A DNA stretch of 64,000 nt from JBHJGS01 sp050331575 (GCA_050331575.1 JBHJGS010000001.1:46755-110754); one strand, 5' to 3'. Positions 45,917 through 56,608 are shown, counted from the first letter of the stretch. Translations and numbers: made by a program. The notes: generated from the sequence alone by a model not told the origin.

Positions 45917-47680
45917 TCAATACGCGATGACGACCCCGTCCTTGCGCATTTCCGTGGCACCCCAATAGGCCCCGGTGTCCGGGTCCTTCCAGATGGCCTG
46001 ATAGCCGCCGAACGGCCCCTTGGCATAGTCGACCTGATGGCCGCGGGCTTCCAGGGCGTATTTCACTGCGGCGGGAATGCCGCTTTCGATCTGCAGGGTG
46101 CCGCCGTCGGTCATGATCTCCGGCTCATGCGGCTGCGTGGAGCCGGTATGGTGGTAGCGCGCGGCGTCGCCGGCTTCCTGCACATTCATGCCGAAATCGA
46201 TCATATTGACGATGATCTGGGTATGGCCCTGCGGCTGCATCGCCCCGCCCATGAGACCGAAGCTCATCCACGGCGCGCCATCCTTGGTGACGAAAGCCGG
46301 GATGATGGTGTGGAACGGCCGCTTGCCCGGCGCATAAGCATTGGGGTGATCGGGATCGAGCGAGAACAGCGCGCCGCGATCCTGCAGCATGAAGCCCAAC
46401 CCGTCAGGCACCAGGCCCGATCCCATGCCGCGATAGTTGGACTGGATCAGCGACACCATCATGCCGTCCTTGTCCGCCACGGTCAGATAGATGGTGTCCC
46501 CGGCACTGGCCGGCCCGGCCACCGGAGCCACCGTCTTCATCGCCCGATCCATCCGGATCCTGGCCCGCTGCCGTGCGGCATAGTCCTTGGACAGCAGCCG
46601 CTCAAGCGGCACGTCGTAGAAGGCCGGGTCGGCATAGAAGCGCGCCCGGTCTTCGAAGGCCAGCTTCTTGGCCTCGGTCGCCACATGCAGATAGTCTGCC
46701 GAGCCGAAGCCCATGGCGGCCAGATCATAGCCTTCCAGGATGGTCAGCTGTTGCAGGGCGGCGATGCCTTGGCCGTTGGGCGGCAATTCCCAGATGTCAT
46801 AGCCGCGATAATTCACCGAGACCGGCCCGACCCACTCGCTCTTGTGCTCGGCGAAATCCTCATAGCGCAGCGGGCCGCCGATGCGCTTCATATAGGCATC
46901 CACGGTCTTGGCGATCTTGCCCGTGTAGAAGGCGTCCCGGCCGTCCCGGGCGATCAACTCCAGCGTCTCGGCCAGGTCCGGATTCTGGAAAATGGCGCCT
47001 TCCTGCAGGGCTTGACCATTGGGCTCATAGGTCGCCTTGTAATTGTCGATCTCCTCGATCAGCCCCCGCTCGTGCAGGCGACGGAAAGACCGGGCGGAGC
47101 GCTCCAGATAATAGCCGATCAGCTGGGTGACCGGAAAACCCTCCCGCGCGTACCGGATCGCCGGGGCCAGAGTGTCGGCCATGTCGAGCCGGCCGAACCG
47201 ATCGTGCAGCTCGAACCAGCCATCAACCGCGCCGGGCACAGTGACCGAATAGGCGCCCCAGTTCGGCATCGCCTCGGCGTCCTCGCCGATCGCCGCCTTC
47301 AATTGCTCCAGCGTCTGGCCCAGCGGCGCACGGCCCGAGCCGTTCAGGCCGTAGAGCTGTTCGGTCTCGGGGTCCCAGACAATGGCGAAAATGTCGCCGC
47401 CGATGCCGTTGCCGGTGGGCTCCATCAGGCCCAGCGCGGCGTTGGCGGCAATGGCAGCGTCGACCGCGCTGCCGCCTTGCTTCAGAATGTCGATGGCGAT
47501 CAGGCTGGCCAAGGGATGGCTGGTCGCGGCGATACCGTTCATGCCGAGCACCGGTGCCCGGGTGGCAAAGGCCTCGCCGACCACACGGTCACCGCCGTGC
47601 AGCTTGTCGGGTTGGGCCTGGGCCGGCGCCCCCAGGATCATGGCCGCGAACCCGGCCAGAAAAAAGCTCACCACCCGCAT
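45917..47680 (-). CDS. ggt: Gamma-glutamyltransferase-family protein
   Basis: A 587-aa Ntn-hydrolase precursor with a signal peptide (FFLAGFAAMILGAPAQAQ). N-terminal landmarks are GGSAVDAAIAANAALGLMEP and GNGIGGDIFAIVWD. Autoprocessing should expose Thr396 in GDTIYLTVADKDGMMVSLIQ as the nucleophile. The glutamate-binding Arg region and FGLMGGAMQPQGHTQI are present. It transfers or hydrolyses gamma-glutamyl groups, mainly from glutathione. It is convergent with an M19 dipeptidase that could split the released Cys-Gly. AAGGAGGG precedes the ATG. Confidence 0.93.
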   Translation of the reverse strand: MRVVSFFLAGFAAMILGAPAQAQPDKLHGGDRVVGEAFATRAPVLGMNGIAATSHPLASLIAIDILKQGGSAVDAAIAANAALGLMEPTGNGIGGDIFAIVWDPETEQLYGLNGSGRAPLGQTLEQLKAAIGEDAEAMPNWGAYSVTVPGAVDGWFELHDRFGRLDMADTLAPAIRYAREGFPVTQLIGYYLERSARSFRRLHERGLIEEIDNYKATYEPNGQALQEGAIFQNPDLAETLELIARDGRDAFYTGKIAKTVDAYMKRIGGPLRYEDFAEHKSEWVGPVSVNYRGYDIWELPPNGQGIAALQQLTILEGYDLAAMGFGSADYLHVATEAKKLAFEDRARFYADPAFYDVPLERLLSKDYAARQRARIRMDRAMKTVAPVAGPASAGDTIYLTVADKDGMMVSLIQSNYRGMGSGLVPDGLGFMLQDRGALFSLDPDHPNAYAPGKRPFHTIIPAFVTKDGAPWMSFGLMGGAMQPQGHTQIIVNMIDFGMNVQEAGDAARYHHTGSTQPHEPEIMTDGGTLQIESGIPAAVKYALEARGHQVDYAKGPFGGYQAIWKDPDTGAYWGATEMRKDGVVIAY

Positions 47681-47834
47681 CGCGCCCTCCTTTGACGATG
47701 GATACCCTCGGTCGGCTCAGCCTAGCCAGAGCATCCCGGCTCGCCAAGACCTTTGACGGCGCCATGTTCATCTGACGTTATGCATCGCACGGTCAGTGAT
47801 GGCGTGAGGCCATCAGACACAAGAAGGATCGTCT

Positions 47835-50204
47835 ATGCCGTCCGGGCCGCGGTGCCTGCCCTTGCTGCGACTGAGGATTGGATGCGCCGGCCTCGCCGTC
47901 GCGCTGGTGCTGACCGGCTGCAGCGGCGGCGGATCCAGCAGCGGTGGGGGCCTGGCACCACCGCCGAGTGCTGCCCAGCCGGCCCCGCCACCGGCCCCGA
48001 CACCGCCGCCGCCATCCGAAACACGGTTCCGAACCGCGGAATTTCGGCGCAGCAACGGCCTGTCGCGGATCAATCCGGAACCGGCTTATGAGGCCGGTGG
48101 CAGCGGTGCCGGCGTCATCGTCGGCGTTATCGACAGCGGCATCGACCAGGATCATCCCGAACTGCAGCAGGCGATCCATCCCGAAAGCGTCGATCTGGTG
48201 TTTGCCCGGCCCGAGCGCACAGTGGAAGATTCCGACGGGCACGGCACCCTGGTTGCCGGCGTGATCGCCGCGGCCCGCAATGACTCCGGCGGCCATGGCG
48301 TGGCGTTCGCCTCGCAGATCCTGGCCGTGCGGACAGACAAGGTCGATCCCTGTGACGAGGACGATGAGGAATGCGGCAATCTGGACGGGCGCGCGATTGC
48401 TGATGGCGTGCGCCATGCCACGCGGAACGGCGCGCGGGTGATCAATCTATCCTTGGGCTCGGACGGCGCGGGGTTTTCCCTGCTGAGCGCGGTGCGCGAG
48501 GCAGCGGCCAATGATGTGCTCGTGGTGGTCTCGGCCGGCAATGACGAGGAGGCCGTGCCGGACGGGCTGGCGCGCGATCTGGTCCGTGCCGCCCCGGCCC
48601 ATGTGCTGATCGTCGGCGCCACTGATCAGTCCGATCAGATTGCCGGCTTTTCCAACCGCGCGGGTGAGGCGACGGATAATTTCCTGGTGGCGCCGGGGGT
48701 GCGCATCTTCACCACCCGGGTCGGCGGCGGCTTCGCCCGCGCCAGCGGCACCTCCTTCTCCGCGCCGCATGTGGCCGGCGCGGCCGCCGTGCTGCTGGAC
48801 CTGTTCCCGGATCTGACAGCCCCCGAGCTGAGCCGGATCCTGCGTCTGAGCGCACGCGATCTCGGCGCGCCGGGGCTGGACACCGACTTCGGTCACGGCC
48901 TGCTGGATCTGGGCCGCGCCATCGAGCCGATCGGCGACATGATCGTCGCCGCAAGCGCCAGCGCCAGTGCCGGTGGACCCAGCACGACCGCCAGCGGTGC
49001 CGCGATCGGCGGGGCATTCGGCGATGCCGTCGGGCGCAGCCAGGCGCTGCGCGGCCTTCTGCTGCTCGACGCTTTCCGCCGGCCCTATCGCGGCGATCTG
49101 TCCGGACTGGCCGCCCGCCAAAGCGCGCCGGTGAGCGCGGGCCTGAGCCGCCGCCTGTTCCAACCGGGCGCTTTTGCGCAGGCCGATCTGGTGATCGGGG
49201 CGGGCGAGGCCGTGCGCCTGTCCGCCTTCGACCCGGACCGGGAGGTGCGCGCCCTGGCTCATGCCCTGCCACAAGGGGTGGTCGACGCTCTGGCGCCGCC
49301 GCGTGCCCGCGCCCAGGCCTGGGCAGAACCCATGGACGGGCTGCGCCTGGGCTTCAGCCGCGGCATCGGCCTTGGCCTGGCCTTGACCGAAGCCGACAGC
49401 GCGCAGCGGCTGGATCTGATCGCGCAAGACCAGGCCGCCCTGCCCTTTTCCGGTCAGGCCGGAACCCGCCAGGCGGGCTTCCTGCACTATGCCGCCTCGC
49501 CCGGCCTACAGCTCAGCGCCGGGGTTGAGGATGTCCGAGTGGAGGATGTGGGGGCGGAGGCCGTGAGCGCGACCGGGGCGCCGGACTATCAGGCCGCGCG
49601 GCAAACCCTGGCGGTGGTCCGGGCGGCCCGCAAAACCGGTCCGATCGCTGTTGAAGCCGGGCTGGGCCTGGTGCGCGAGGATGGCAGCCTGCTCGGCAGC
49701 CGCTCTGCTGGTGCGCTTGATTTCGCCCAGGGCGGGCGAACCCTGTTTGGCTCGGTATCGGCGCACTGGGCCGCCGCTGCAAGGCTGGACCTGTTCGCCA
49801 CCGGCCATGTGGGCCAGACCCGCGCGACCGCACCGGGTGGCGTGTTCGACACCGTGGATGCCCTGATCAGCACCGCCTTTGCCGCCGGCGTCCAATGGCG
49901 CGGGCTGTTCGGCCAGACGGATCGGATCAGCCTTGGCATCAGCCAGCCGCTGCGCATCGAGATGGGCGGGGCCGGCCTGGCCGTGCCGGTCGACCGGCCC
50001 TTCTTTACCGACATCGTCGTGTTCGAGCAGCGGCGCCTCGATTTTGAGCCCAGCGGCCGGCAGCTTGACCTGGAGCTGGGCTATCGGGCCGCAAATCTGC
50101 TGGGTTTTTCCGTTCAGACCAATGTCATCGGCCAGCTTGATGCCGGCCATGTCGAAGGGCGCACCGCCTATGGCCTGCTCATCCGAGCCACCACCCGCTT
50201 CTGA
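47835..50204 (+). CDS. S8 subtilase autotransporter-like protein with lipobox
   Basis: A 789-aa protein. The signal ends VLTGCSGGG with Cys29, a good lipobox, followed by a Gly/Ser and Pro-rich linker to about 60. The subtilase domain (about 62-350) has Asp100 in VGVIDSGIDQDHPE, His136 in SDGHGTLVAGV and Ser307 in ASGTSFSAPHVAGA. The C-terminal 250 residues alternate small, aromatic and charged residues like beta-barrel strands and end ATTRF with terminal Phe, as in outer-membrane barrels. It is likely surface-exposed through an autotransporter-type barrel. Lipidation of such a protein is not unheard of, but noteworthy. Confidence 0.88.
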   Translation: MPSGPRCLPLLRLRIGCAGLAVALVLTGCSGGGSSSGGGLAPPPSAAQPAPPPAPTPPPPSETRFRTAEFRRSNGLSRINPEPAYEAGGSGAGVIVGVIDSGIDQDHPELQQAIHPESVDLVFARPERTVEDSDGHGTLVAGVIAAARNDSGGHGVAFASQILAVRTDKVDPCDEDDEECGNLDGRAIADGVRHATRNGARVINLSLGSDGAGFSLLSAVREAAANDVLVVVSAGNDEEAVPDGLARDLVRAAPAHVLIVGATDQSDQIAGFSNRAGEATDNFLVAPGVRIFTTRVGGGFARASGTSFSAPHVAGAAAVLLDLFPDLTAPELSRILRLSARDLGAPGLDTDFGHGLLDLGRAIEPIGDMIVAASASASAGGPSTTASGAAIGGAFGDAVGRSQALRGLLLLDAFRRPYRGDLSGLAARQSAPVSAGLSRRLFQPGAFAQADLVIGAGEAVRLSAFDPDREVRALAHALPQGVVDALAPPRARAQAWAEPMDGLRLGFSRGIGLGLALTEADSAQRLDLIAQDQAALPFSGQAGTRQAGFLHYAASPGLQLSAGVEDVRVEDVGAEAVSATGAPDYQAARQTLAVVRAARKTGPIAVEAGLGLVREDGSLLGSRSAGALDFAQGGRTLFGSVSAHWAAAARLDLFATGHVGQTRATAPGGVFDTVDALISTAFAAGVQWRGLFGQTDRISLGISQPLRIEMGGAGLAVPVDRPFFTDIVVFEQRRLDFEPSGRQLDLELGYRAANLLGFSVQTNVIGQLDAGHVEGRTAYGLLIRATTRF

Positions 50205-50275
50205 GGCCCGCGGCTGACAGCCCACTTGGGGTATGATAGCTGCGGGCCCTGACCTGCAGCCCCGGGGGAGCCGCC

Positions 50276-51019
<744 letters not shown>

Positions 51020-51090
51020 GCTAAGCGCCTGGAACTTATCGAATTCTTGCGCTATTCTTGCCGCCGTTACTGGCTGGAGGGGATGGCGGC

Positions 51091-52371
51091 ATGGTCCGGT
51101 TTTGGCTTGCCCGGTTTTGGCTTGGGTTGCTGATCGTCGCGGCCGTGACCGGCTGCGCGTCCCGCCCCGGCCCGGTCGCCTGCGCCGTTGAGCCGTTTCT
51201 GGTTGACGTACGCGACCGCGTGATCCCCGGCCGCCCGGTGCCGGAGGGGTTCGGTCGACCCAGCTTGCGCGACCTTATCGAGCGAACCGAGGAGGCCGAA
51301 TTGGCACCCGACACACAGCAGGACCGGCGCACGGCCTTGGCCTTGTCCGGCGGCGGACCATGGGGTGCGTTCGGCGCAGGCTTCCTCAATGCCTGGGACG
51401 AGACGCAAGGTCTGCCGCGATTTGACCATGTCACCGGGGTCAGCACCGGGGCCCTGCAGGCCCCGTTCGTGTTCGCTGGCGGTCCCTATCTGGACCGGCT
51501 GGAGGAGCTGTATCGCAACATCGGCAATGAGGGGGTGCTGGACGAACGCTTTCTGCCCTTCGCGCTGGTCTTCCGCAACGGCCTGAATTCCTTGGATCCC
51601 CTGCGCCAAACGGTGCGCGCCGAAATCGATCGCGGCCTGCTGGAGGCGATCCTGCGCCGCGCGCCGGGGCGCACGCTGACCGTGGGCCTGGTGGATCTGG
51701 ACAGCGGGGAACTGCTCGGCGCCGATCTGATCGCCGCGGCGGAGCGGGCGCTGGCCGAGGACGGCTCAGAAGACTGTTTCGTTGAACTGCTGGTCGCGTC
51801 CGCGTCCGTGCCGGTGTTCTTCGATCCGGTGGCCGCACGCGGATCAGCGCGGTTGCCCGAGCCACGCTATCTGTTCGTTGACGGCGGCGTGCGCGCCTCT
51901 GTGTTTCTGAACGAGTTCGAATTCGCCGTGCGCACGGCCGGCATGGCCATGGTGCGCACGCCCTTGGGCACCCTGTCCCCGGCCCCCGGCGCGGACCGAC
52001 GCGCCGAGAGCCCGACCGACATCTATGTGATCATGAACGGCAAGCTGGGCCTGTCTGCCCAGCAGACCGGCGGCGGGATCCTGTCGATCGCCGGGCGCAC
52101 CCTGTCCAACCTGGTCGACGAGGTCAGTGCCGATGCGCTCTATCGCATCGCCCGCACCGGCGAGACCAACGGCTATTGCGTCCGCGCCACCTATGTGGAG
52201 GACCGGTTCACCCCCTGCCCGCCCGACGATCCAGACTGTGGCATCGACACCAGCACGGTGAATTTCGACCGCGGCTTCATGCGCCGCCTGGCTGATTTCG
52301 GCGCCGACTATTGGACCGGAGCGACCGCTGAGCCATTCTTGTTCCAGAAAGGCTGCGCACGGGCGGACTGA
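51091..52371 (+). CDS. Patatin-like phospholipase, lipoprotein
   Basis: A 426-aa protein with lipobox Cys22 in LIVAAVTGCASR. The patatin core has the oxyanion loop ALSGGGPWGAFGAGFLNAW, the nucleophile Ser118 in VTGVSTGALQAP, and the Asp of the dyad in YLFVDGGVRAS. It should hydrolyse acyl ester bonds of phospholipids at the outer membrane or periplasm. GGAGGGG sets the start at 51091. The stop shares a base with the following GNAT gene start (TGATG), indicating coupled expression. Confidence 0.9.
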   Translation: MVRFWLARFWLGLLIVAAVTGCASRPGPVACAVEPFLVDVRDRVIPGRPVPEGFGRPSLRDLIERTEEAELAPDTQQDRRTALALSGGGPWGAFGAGFLNAWDETQGLPRFDHVTGVSTGALQAPFVFAGGPYLDRLEELYRNIGNEGVLDERFLPFALVFRNGLNSLDPLRQTVRAEIDRGLLEAILRRAPGRTLTVGLVDLDSGELLGADLIAAAERALAEDGSEDCFVELLVASASVPVFFDPVAARGSARLPEPRYLFVDGGVRASVFLNEFEFAVRTAGMAMVRTPLGTLSPAPGADRRAESPTDIYVIMNGKLGLSAQQTGGGILSIAGRTLSNLVDEVSADALYRIARTGETNGYCVRATYVEDRFTPCPPDDPDCGIDTSTVNFDRGFMRRLADFGADYWTGATAEPFLFQKGCARAD

Positions 52372-52874
52372 TGGCTGAGTCCAGCGCCTCTGATTGGCTG
52401 GTAAATCTGTACAGTCTGCCTGAGACATCCGCAGCAGAAGCCGAATTGGCGCGCAATGGCATCACTGTGCGACGCGCCCTGGTGCCAGAGAAAAGCGTGC
52501 TGACGCATTGGGTTGAAGAGCATTTCAGCGCCGCCTGGGCCGATGAATGTGCAGCCGCCTTTAGCGGCCATCCGGTGCGCTGCTGGATCGCCACGCAAGA
52601 CCGGCACCCGGTCGGGTTCAGCGTTTATGACAGCATCGCCCTGGGCATGGCGGGGCCCATAGGGGTCGCGCCGCAAGCCCGGACGCGCGGGATCGGCAGC
52701 CTGCTGTTAACCAGAACATTGCAAGCAATGCGCGCTCAGGGCTATGCCTATGCGGTCATCGGTTGGGTCGCCGCCGATGCGATAGGCTTTTACCAGACCG
52801 TGGCCGGCGCCGTACCGATTGCTCATTCAGCCCCGCACACCGGGCTTTATCGCGATCTGTTGCGGCGCGACTGA
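52371..52874 (+). CDS. GNAT-family N-acetyltransferase
   Basis: A 167-aa GNAT protein. The acetyl-CoA loop is GVAPQARTRGIGSLLLTRTL (Q/R-x-x-G-x-G/A form), followed by AMRAQGYAYAVIGWVAADAI and FYQTVAGAVPI. The substrate is unknown. The ATG overlaps the patatin gene stop. Repeat copy D lies between this gene and the convergent aspartic protease gene. Confidence 0.87.
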   Translation: MAESSASDWLVNLYSLPETSAAEAELARNGITVRRALVPEKSVLTHWVEEHFSAAWADECAAAFSGHPVRCWIATQDRHPVGFSVYDSIALGMAGPIGVAPQARTRGIGSLLLTRTLQAMRAQGYAYAVIGWVAADAIGFYQTVAGAVPIAHSAPHTGLYRDLLRRD

Positions 52875-52928
52875 CGCCTGACGCCGCCTCATCCAACCCG
52901 GCGCGATCGCGACCGGACGCAGACTGTC

Positions 52929-53011
52929 CTAAGGCATGATCCGAGCAAGCGCGATCGCGCGGGATCGGACGACAAGGCCCGCTCTCGACGGGGCGAGCAA
53001 CTTTGCCCTAA
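52929..53011. repeat. Dispersed intergenic palindromic repeat, copy D
   Basis: Starts CTAAGGCATGATCCGAGCAA, continues GCGCGATCGCGCGGGATCGG, AAGGCCCGCTCT and GGGGCGAGCAACTTTGCCCT, ending TAAG. The outer arms (CTAAGGCA / TTGCCCTAAG) are inverted. The right end supplies the stop codon of the aspartic protease gene on the minus strand. Confidence 0.65.
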
Positions 53012-53610
53012 GCCCCCTTCGGATACAGCACCAGCCGTTGCTGCCGCACCTCAAAGCCGCCGATGCGGTTCAGGAAGGACATGCCCAGCAGCGACCGTTT
53101 CAGCTCGCCGCCATTGACCAGGGCGGGCACATTGTCCGCGCGGACATCGCCGGCGGCGACGCTGTCAAGCCGTACCGGTGCGACGGCGACGCGGCCATTG
53201 GCGGTCATCGCGCTGGCGGTGAAGCGCAGCGCGTCGGGCGGCAGGCCGATGCGCGCGGCATCTTTTGGCGTCAGCACCACGGCCGAGGCGCCGGTATCGA
53301 CCAGAAAGCGCACCGGCACGCCATTGACGTCAGCATTGACGTAGAAATGGCCGTCGCGCGCCCGTTCAAAGGCCAGCCCCTCGCCCAATTCATACCCGCT
53401 GCCGGTGACATGGGCGGCCAGCCGATCGCCGGCTGCCCCCAATTCCCGCCGAAAGCTGTAGCCGACCGCCAGCACCACCACGATCACCAACCACAGGCCG
53501 AGAAATGTCAGCCCTTTACCGCGCCGCCGGGGCGGGCGCGGCGGCGGCGGCGGAGAGGCCTGCCATGGGCCGGACGGCCGCGGGCCGGTTTCTGGGATAT
53601 GACCGCTCAT
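53008..53610 (-). CDS. Retropepsin-like aspartic protease (TIGR02281 type), membrane anchored
   Basis: A 200-aa protein with a Pro-rich cytoplasmic N-terminus, one membrane helix (GLTFLGLWLVIVVVLAVGYS) and a periplasmic retropepsin-like domain with Asp105 in RFLVDTGASAVVLTP, the flap-side YVNADVNGVPV, and the C-terminal SLLGMSFLNRIGGFEVRQQR. The fold would work as a homodimer. The substrate is unknown; members are common in alphaproteobacteria. Its stop lies in repeat copy D. Confidence 0.88.
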   Translation of the reverse strand: MSGHIPETGPRPSGPWQASPPPPPRPPRRRGKGLTFLGLWLVIVVVLAVGYSFRRELGAAGDRLAAHVTGSGYELGEGLAFERARDGHFYVNADVNGVPVRFLVDTGASAVVLTPKDAARIGLPPDALRFTASAMTANGRVAVAPVRLDSVAAGDVRADNVPALVNGGELKRSLLGMSFLNRIGGFEVRQQRLVLYPKGA

Positions 53611-53769
53611 GATCCATAATGTTGGCGATTGCGGCGCAGATTACCAGAGCAATGGCCGTTGGGCGGGCCATCTGGACCAGAATCTTGGCAGCCCGCTCAA
53701 GACGGCCGTGCGCACAAAGCTTGAGCAGGCACACTGCAGCGGCGGTGCACGCGCGCAGCCGATCAGGCC

Positions 53770-55254
53770 TCAGCGCCGGGCCTTTTTCTGCTGTTTGCGG
53801 TCCTTGGCGGTGCGGCGGGCATAGGGGTTTTCGCCCTTGCGCAGATACAGCCGGATCGGCACGCCGGGCAGGCGATAGTCACGCCGCAGCTCATTCTCCA
53901 GATAGCGCAGATAGCTCGCCGGCAGGTCTTCGGGCTTGTTGCAGAACAGGGTGAAGGTCGGCGGGCGGGTCTTGATCTGGGCGCCGTAGCGCAGCTTGAT
54001 GCGCTTGCCCGCCGGCGCCGGCGGCGGATGTGCCTCCGTGGTCGCGGCCAGCCAGCGATTGAAGTCAGCGGTGCGGATGCGCGCGTTCCACAGCTCATAA
54101 ACCTCCAAAACCGCGGGCATCAGCTTTTGCACGCCGGCCCCGGACAAGGCCGACACACTCAGCGTGGTCACCCCGCGCGCCTGCGGCAGGGATTTGGTCA
54201 GGGCATCCTGGAACTGGCGCTGCGCCTCCAGCCGGTCTTCCACCTGATCCCACTTGTTCAGCGCGATGATCAGCGCGCGGCCTTCGTCGATCACGTCCCG
54301 CGCGATCGACAGATCCTGCCGCTCCATGCCTTCCGTGGCATCGACCAGCAACACCACCACCTCGGCGAACTGCACCGCTCGCCGCGTGTCGGCAACGGAC
54401 AGCCGCTCCAGCTTCTCAACCACCTTGGCGCGCTTGCGCAGGCCGGCGGTGTCCCACAGCATGATCGGCAGGCCATCAAAGTCCCAGGGCACGCCGATGG
54501 CGTCGCGGGTCAATCCGGCTTCGGGACCGGTGATCAGCCGCTCCTGCCCCAGCAGCTGGTTGATCAAGGTGGATTTGCCGGCATTGGGCCGGCCGACGAT
54601 GGCCAGGCGCAACGGCTTGTCCGAGACTTCCTCGGCATCCTCGAATTCATAGTCCAGATCGCCCTCGCTCGGGCCGAATGCCTGGTCCGGCTCAGGCTCG
54701 GCCGGGCCCTGTTCCGCCTCCTCGCCGGTCTCGAAGCGGTCGCGGCCCAGCTGCTCGACGATTTCCTGATACAGATCTGCCAGGCCCTCGCCATGCTCGG
54801 CGGAGACCGGCACCGGTGTGCCCAAGCCCAGGGCATAGGCTTCCAACACGCCGTCCTGCCCCGCCATCCCCTCGCATTTGTTGGCCAGCAGGATCACCGG
54901 CTTGGCCTTGGCGCGCAGCCAGGTGGCAAAATGCTCGTCCAGCAGGGTCAGGCCCATGCGCGCATCGATCACCATCAAGACTAGATCGGCCTCGTCCAGG
55001 GCTGCTTCGGTCTGGGCGCGCATACGCTCGGCCAGGCTGCCGGTCTCGCCCTCTTCCAGGCCGGCGGTATCGATCAGCCGGAAGCGCAGATCCGCCAGAC
55101 GCCCCTCGCCCTCGCGGCGGTCGCGGGTCACCCCGGGGGTGTCGTCGACCAGCGCCAGGCGTCGGCCGACCAGGCGATTGAACAGGGTCGATTTGCCGAC
55201 ATTGGGACGGCCGATGATGGCCAAGGTCGGCAGCGCGGAGACGGGCGTGGCCAT
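53770..55254 (-). CDS. der: Ribosome biogenesis GTPase Der
   Basis: A 494-aa double GTPase. The first G domain has IIGRPNVGKSTLFNRLVG, DTAG and NKCE; the second has IVGRPNAGKSTLINQLLGQE, DTAGLRKRAK and NKWD. An acidic linker (about 175-215) separates them, and the KH-like C-terminal domain (KRIKLRYGAQIKTRPPTFTL, FCNKPEDLP) ends in a Lys/Arg-rich tail. It assists 50S assembly. ATG 55254 follows GAGG. It follows bamB by 28 nt in the conserved yfgM-like / bamB / der order. Confidence 0.96.
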   Translation of the reverse strand: MATPVSALPTLAIIGRPNVGKSTLFNRLVGRRLALVDDTPGVTRDRREGEGRLADLRFRLIDTAGLEEGETGSLAERMRAQTEAALDEADLVLMVIDARMGLTLLDEHFATWLRAKAKPVILLANKCEGMAGQDGVLEAYALGLGTPVPVSAEHGEGLADLYQEIVEQLGRDRFETGEEAEQGPAEPEPDQAFGPSEGDLDYEFEDAEEVSDKPLRLAIVGRPNAGKSTLINQLLGQERLITGPEAGLTRDAIGVPWDFDGLPIMLWDTAGLRKRAKVVEKLERLSVADTRRAVQFAEVVVLLVDATEGMERQDLSIARDVIDEGRALIIALNKWDQVEDRLEAQRQFQDALTKSLPQARGVTTLSVSALSGAGVQKLMPAVLEVYELWNARIRTADFNRWLAATTEAHPPPAPAGKRIKLRYGAQIKTRPPTFTLFCNKPEDLPASYLRYLENELRRDYRLPGVPIRLYLRKGENPYARRTAKDRKQQKKARR

Positions 55255-55282
55255 GGCAGCCTCGAAGACGGCCGGCTCAGCC

Positions 55283-56608
55283 CTAGCGATAGGCCAGGAG
55301 CCGGGCCTCGTTGTTGAGAATATACAGCGTCTTGTCCACCACGATCGGCGGTACGATGGTGCCGGCGTCGAATGCCTGACCGGACAGAAACTCGCCGGTG
55401 TAGGGTGACACCGTGACCAGATAGCCATCGCTGGACGCCACAACCAGCCGGTCGCCGGCCAGCACCGGGCCGGCCCAGCGGATCACGCCGCGGCGCTTTT
55501 CCTGATTCTTAAAGCGCTGCAATTGGCGGATCCAGCGCACCCGACCGTCGGAGCGGGTAATCGCCACCAATTGATTGTCCACCGTCATCAGATAGATGAA
55601 GTCGCCGCCGATCCACGGCTTGCCGACGCCGCCGATATTCTTTTCCCACACCCGCTCGCCGGAGCGCAGATCGATCGAGACCATGCGGCCGGAATGCGAC
55701 AGCGCGAACACCCGGCCACGATCGACGACCGGATGGCCATCGATATCGTTCAAGGTGGCCAAGGGGGTCAGCCGGCGGGTGCGCGACAATGTGTCTTGCC
55801 ACACCGGCGTGCCATTCTCGATGCGGAAGGCGATCAGCTCGCCTGAACTCAAGGCGACGATCACGGTATCGCCGACAATGGCAGGGCTGGACGCGCCGAG
55901 GGTGCCCGCCGGCTCGGCCAGACCGAATTGGTCCCACACCACCTCGCCGGTCTGTGCGTCCACGGCGAAGATTTGATTGTCCTGGGTCACGGCGATGACG
56001 CGGTTCTCCGCCACGCTGGGGCCGCCGCGAAACGGCACGGTGGCATCGAATTGCCACAGAATCTCGCCGCTATCGGCATCAAGCGCCGCCAGAATCCCCA
56101 GGCCGGTGGTGGCGTAGAGGCGCCCGTCCCGATACGCCACGCCGCCACCAAAGCCGATGGCCTGGCGCTCGCCCGGCCGCTCGATCTGCGTGCGCCAGAC
56201 CGACGCGCCGCTTTGTTCTTGCACCGCGGTGATGGTGGCGCGCGTGTCGATGGCATAGAGGCGCTTGCCGTCGGACACCGGCTCGCCGATCAGGCGGCTG
56301 AAACGGTCATTGCCGCGCCCCATATCGGCCGCCCAAACCTGATCGAGCTTCGGCGGCAGATCCAAATGATACAGCGCGTGGCTGGGCACGCCGCCGGGCT
56401 GCGGCCAGGCGGTATTGACATAGGGCCGTGGCAGCAGAATTGTCACGTCTTCAAGGCTTTCGTCGGGCTCCAGGTCGGTATCGACCGTCAGCACCGAGAC
56501 CCGTTCGCCGCTTTGTTCGGGCAGCCCGCGCAGCGCCGGGCGGTTTTCATCATTGCCGGCACACGCCGCCACCGCGGCGGCCATGGCCAGGGCGCACAGC
56601 GCACGCAT
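55283..56608 (-). CDS. bamB: Outer-membrane assembly lipoprotein BamB
   Basis: A 441-aa lipoprotein with lipobox Cys16 (AMAAAVAACAG) and an eight-bladed propeller built of PQQ-type repeats (LAALDADSGEILWQFDATVP; IFAVDAQTGEVVWDQFGLAE; MVSIDLRSGERVWEKNIGGV). BamB helps the BAM complex insert barrel proteins, such as the predicted subtilase barrel encoded at 47835. Its ATG overlaps the stop of the upstream YfgM-like gene (TGATG). Confidence 0.95.
   Translation of the reverse strand: MRALCALAMAAAVAACAGNDENRPALRGLPEQSGERVSVLTVDTDLEPDESLEDVTILLPRPYVNTAWPQPGGVPSHALYHLDLPPKLDQVWAADMGRGNDRFSRLIGEPVSDGKRLYAIDTRATITAVQEQSGASVWRTQIERPGERQAIGFGGGVAYRDGRLYATTGLGILAALDADSGEILWQFDATVPFRGGPSVAENRVIAVTQDNQIFAVDAQTGEVVWDQFGLAEPAGTLGASSPAIVGDTVIVALSSGELIAFRIENGTPVWQDTLSRTRRLTPLATLNDIDGHPVVDRGRVFALSHSGRMVSIDLRSGERVWEKNIGGVGKPWIGGDFIYLMTVDNQLVAITRSDGRVRWIRQLQRFKNQEKRRGVIRWAGPVLAGDRLVVASSDGYLVTVSPYTGEFLSGQAFDAGTIVPPIVVDKTLYILNNEARLLAYR

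Noticed and set aside
53516..53734. 72-codon minus-strand frame upstream of the aspartic protease
   Set aside because: It overlaps the protease gene in another frame, ends in low-complexity Ala/Pro, and has no recognisable homology or ribosome site.
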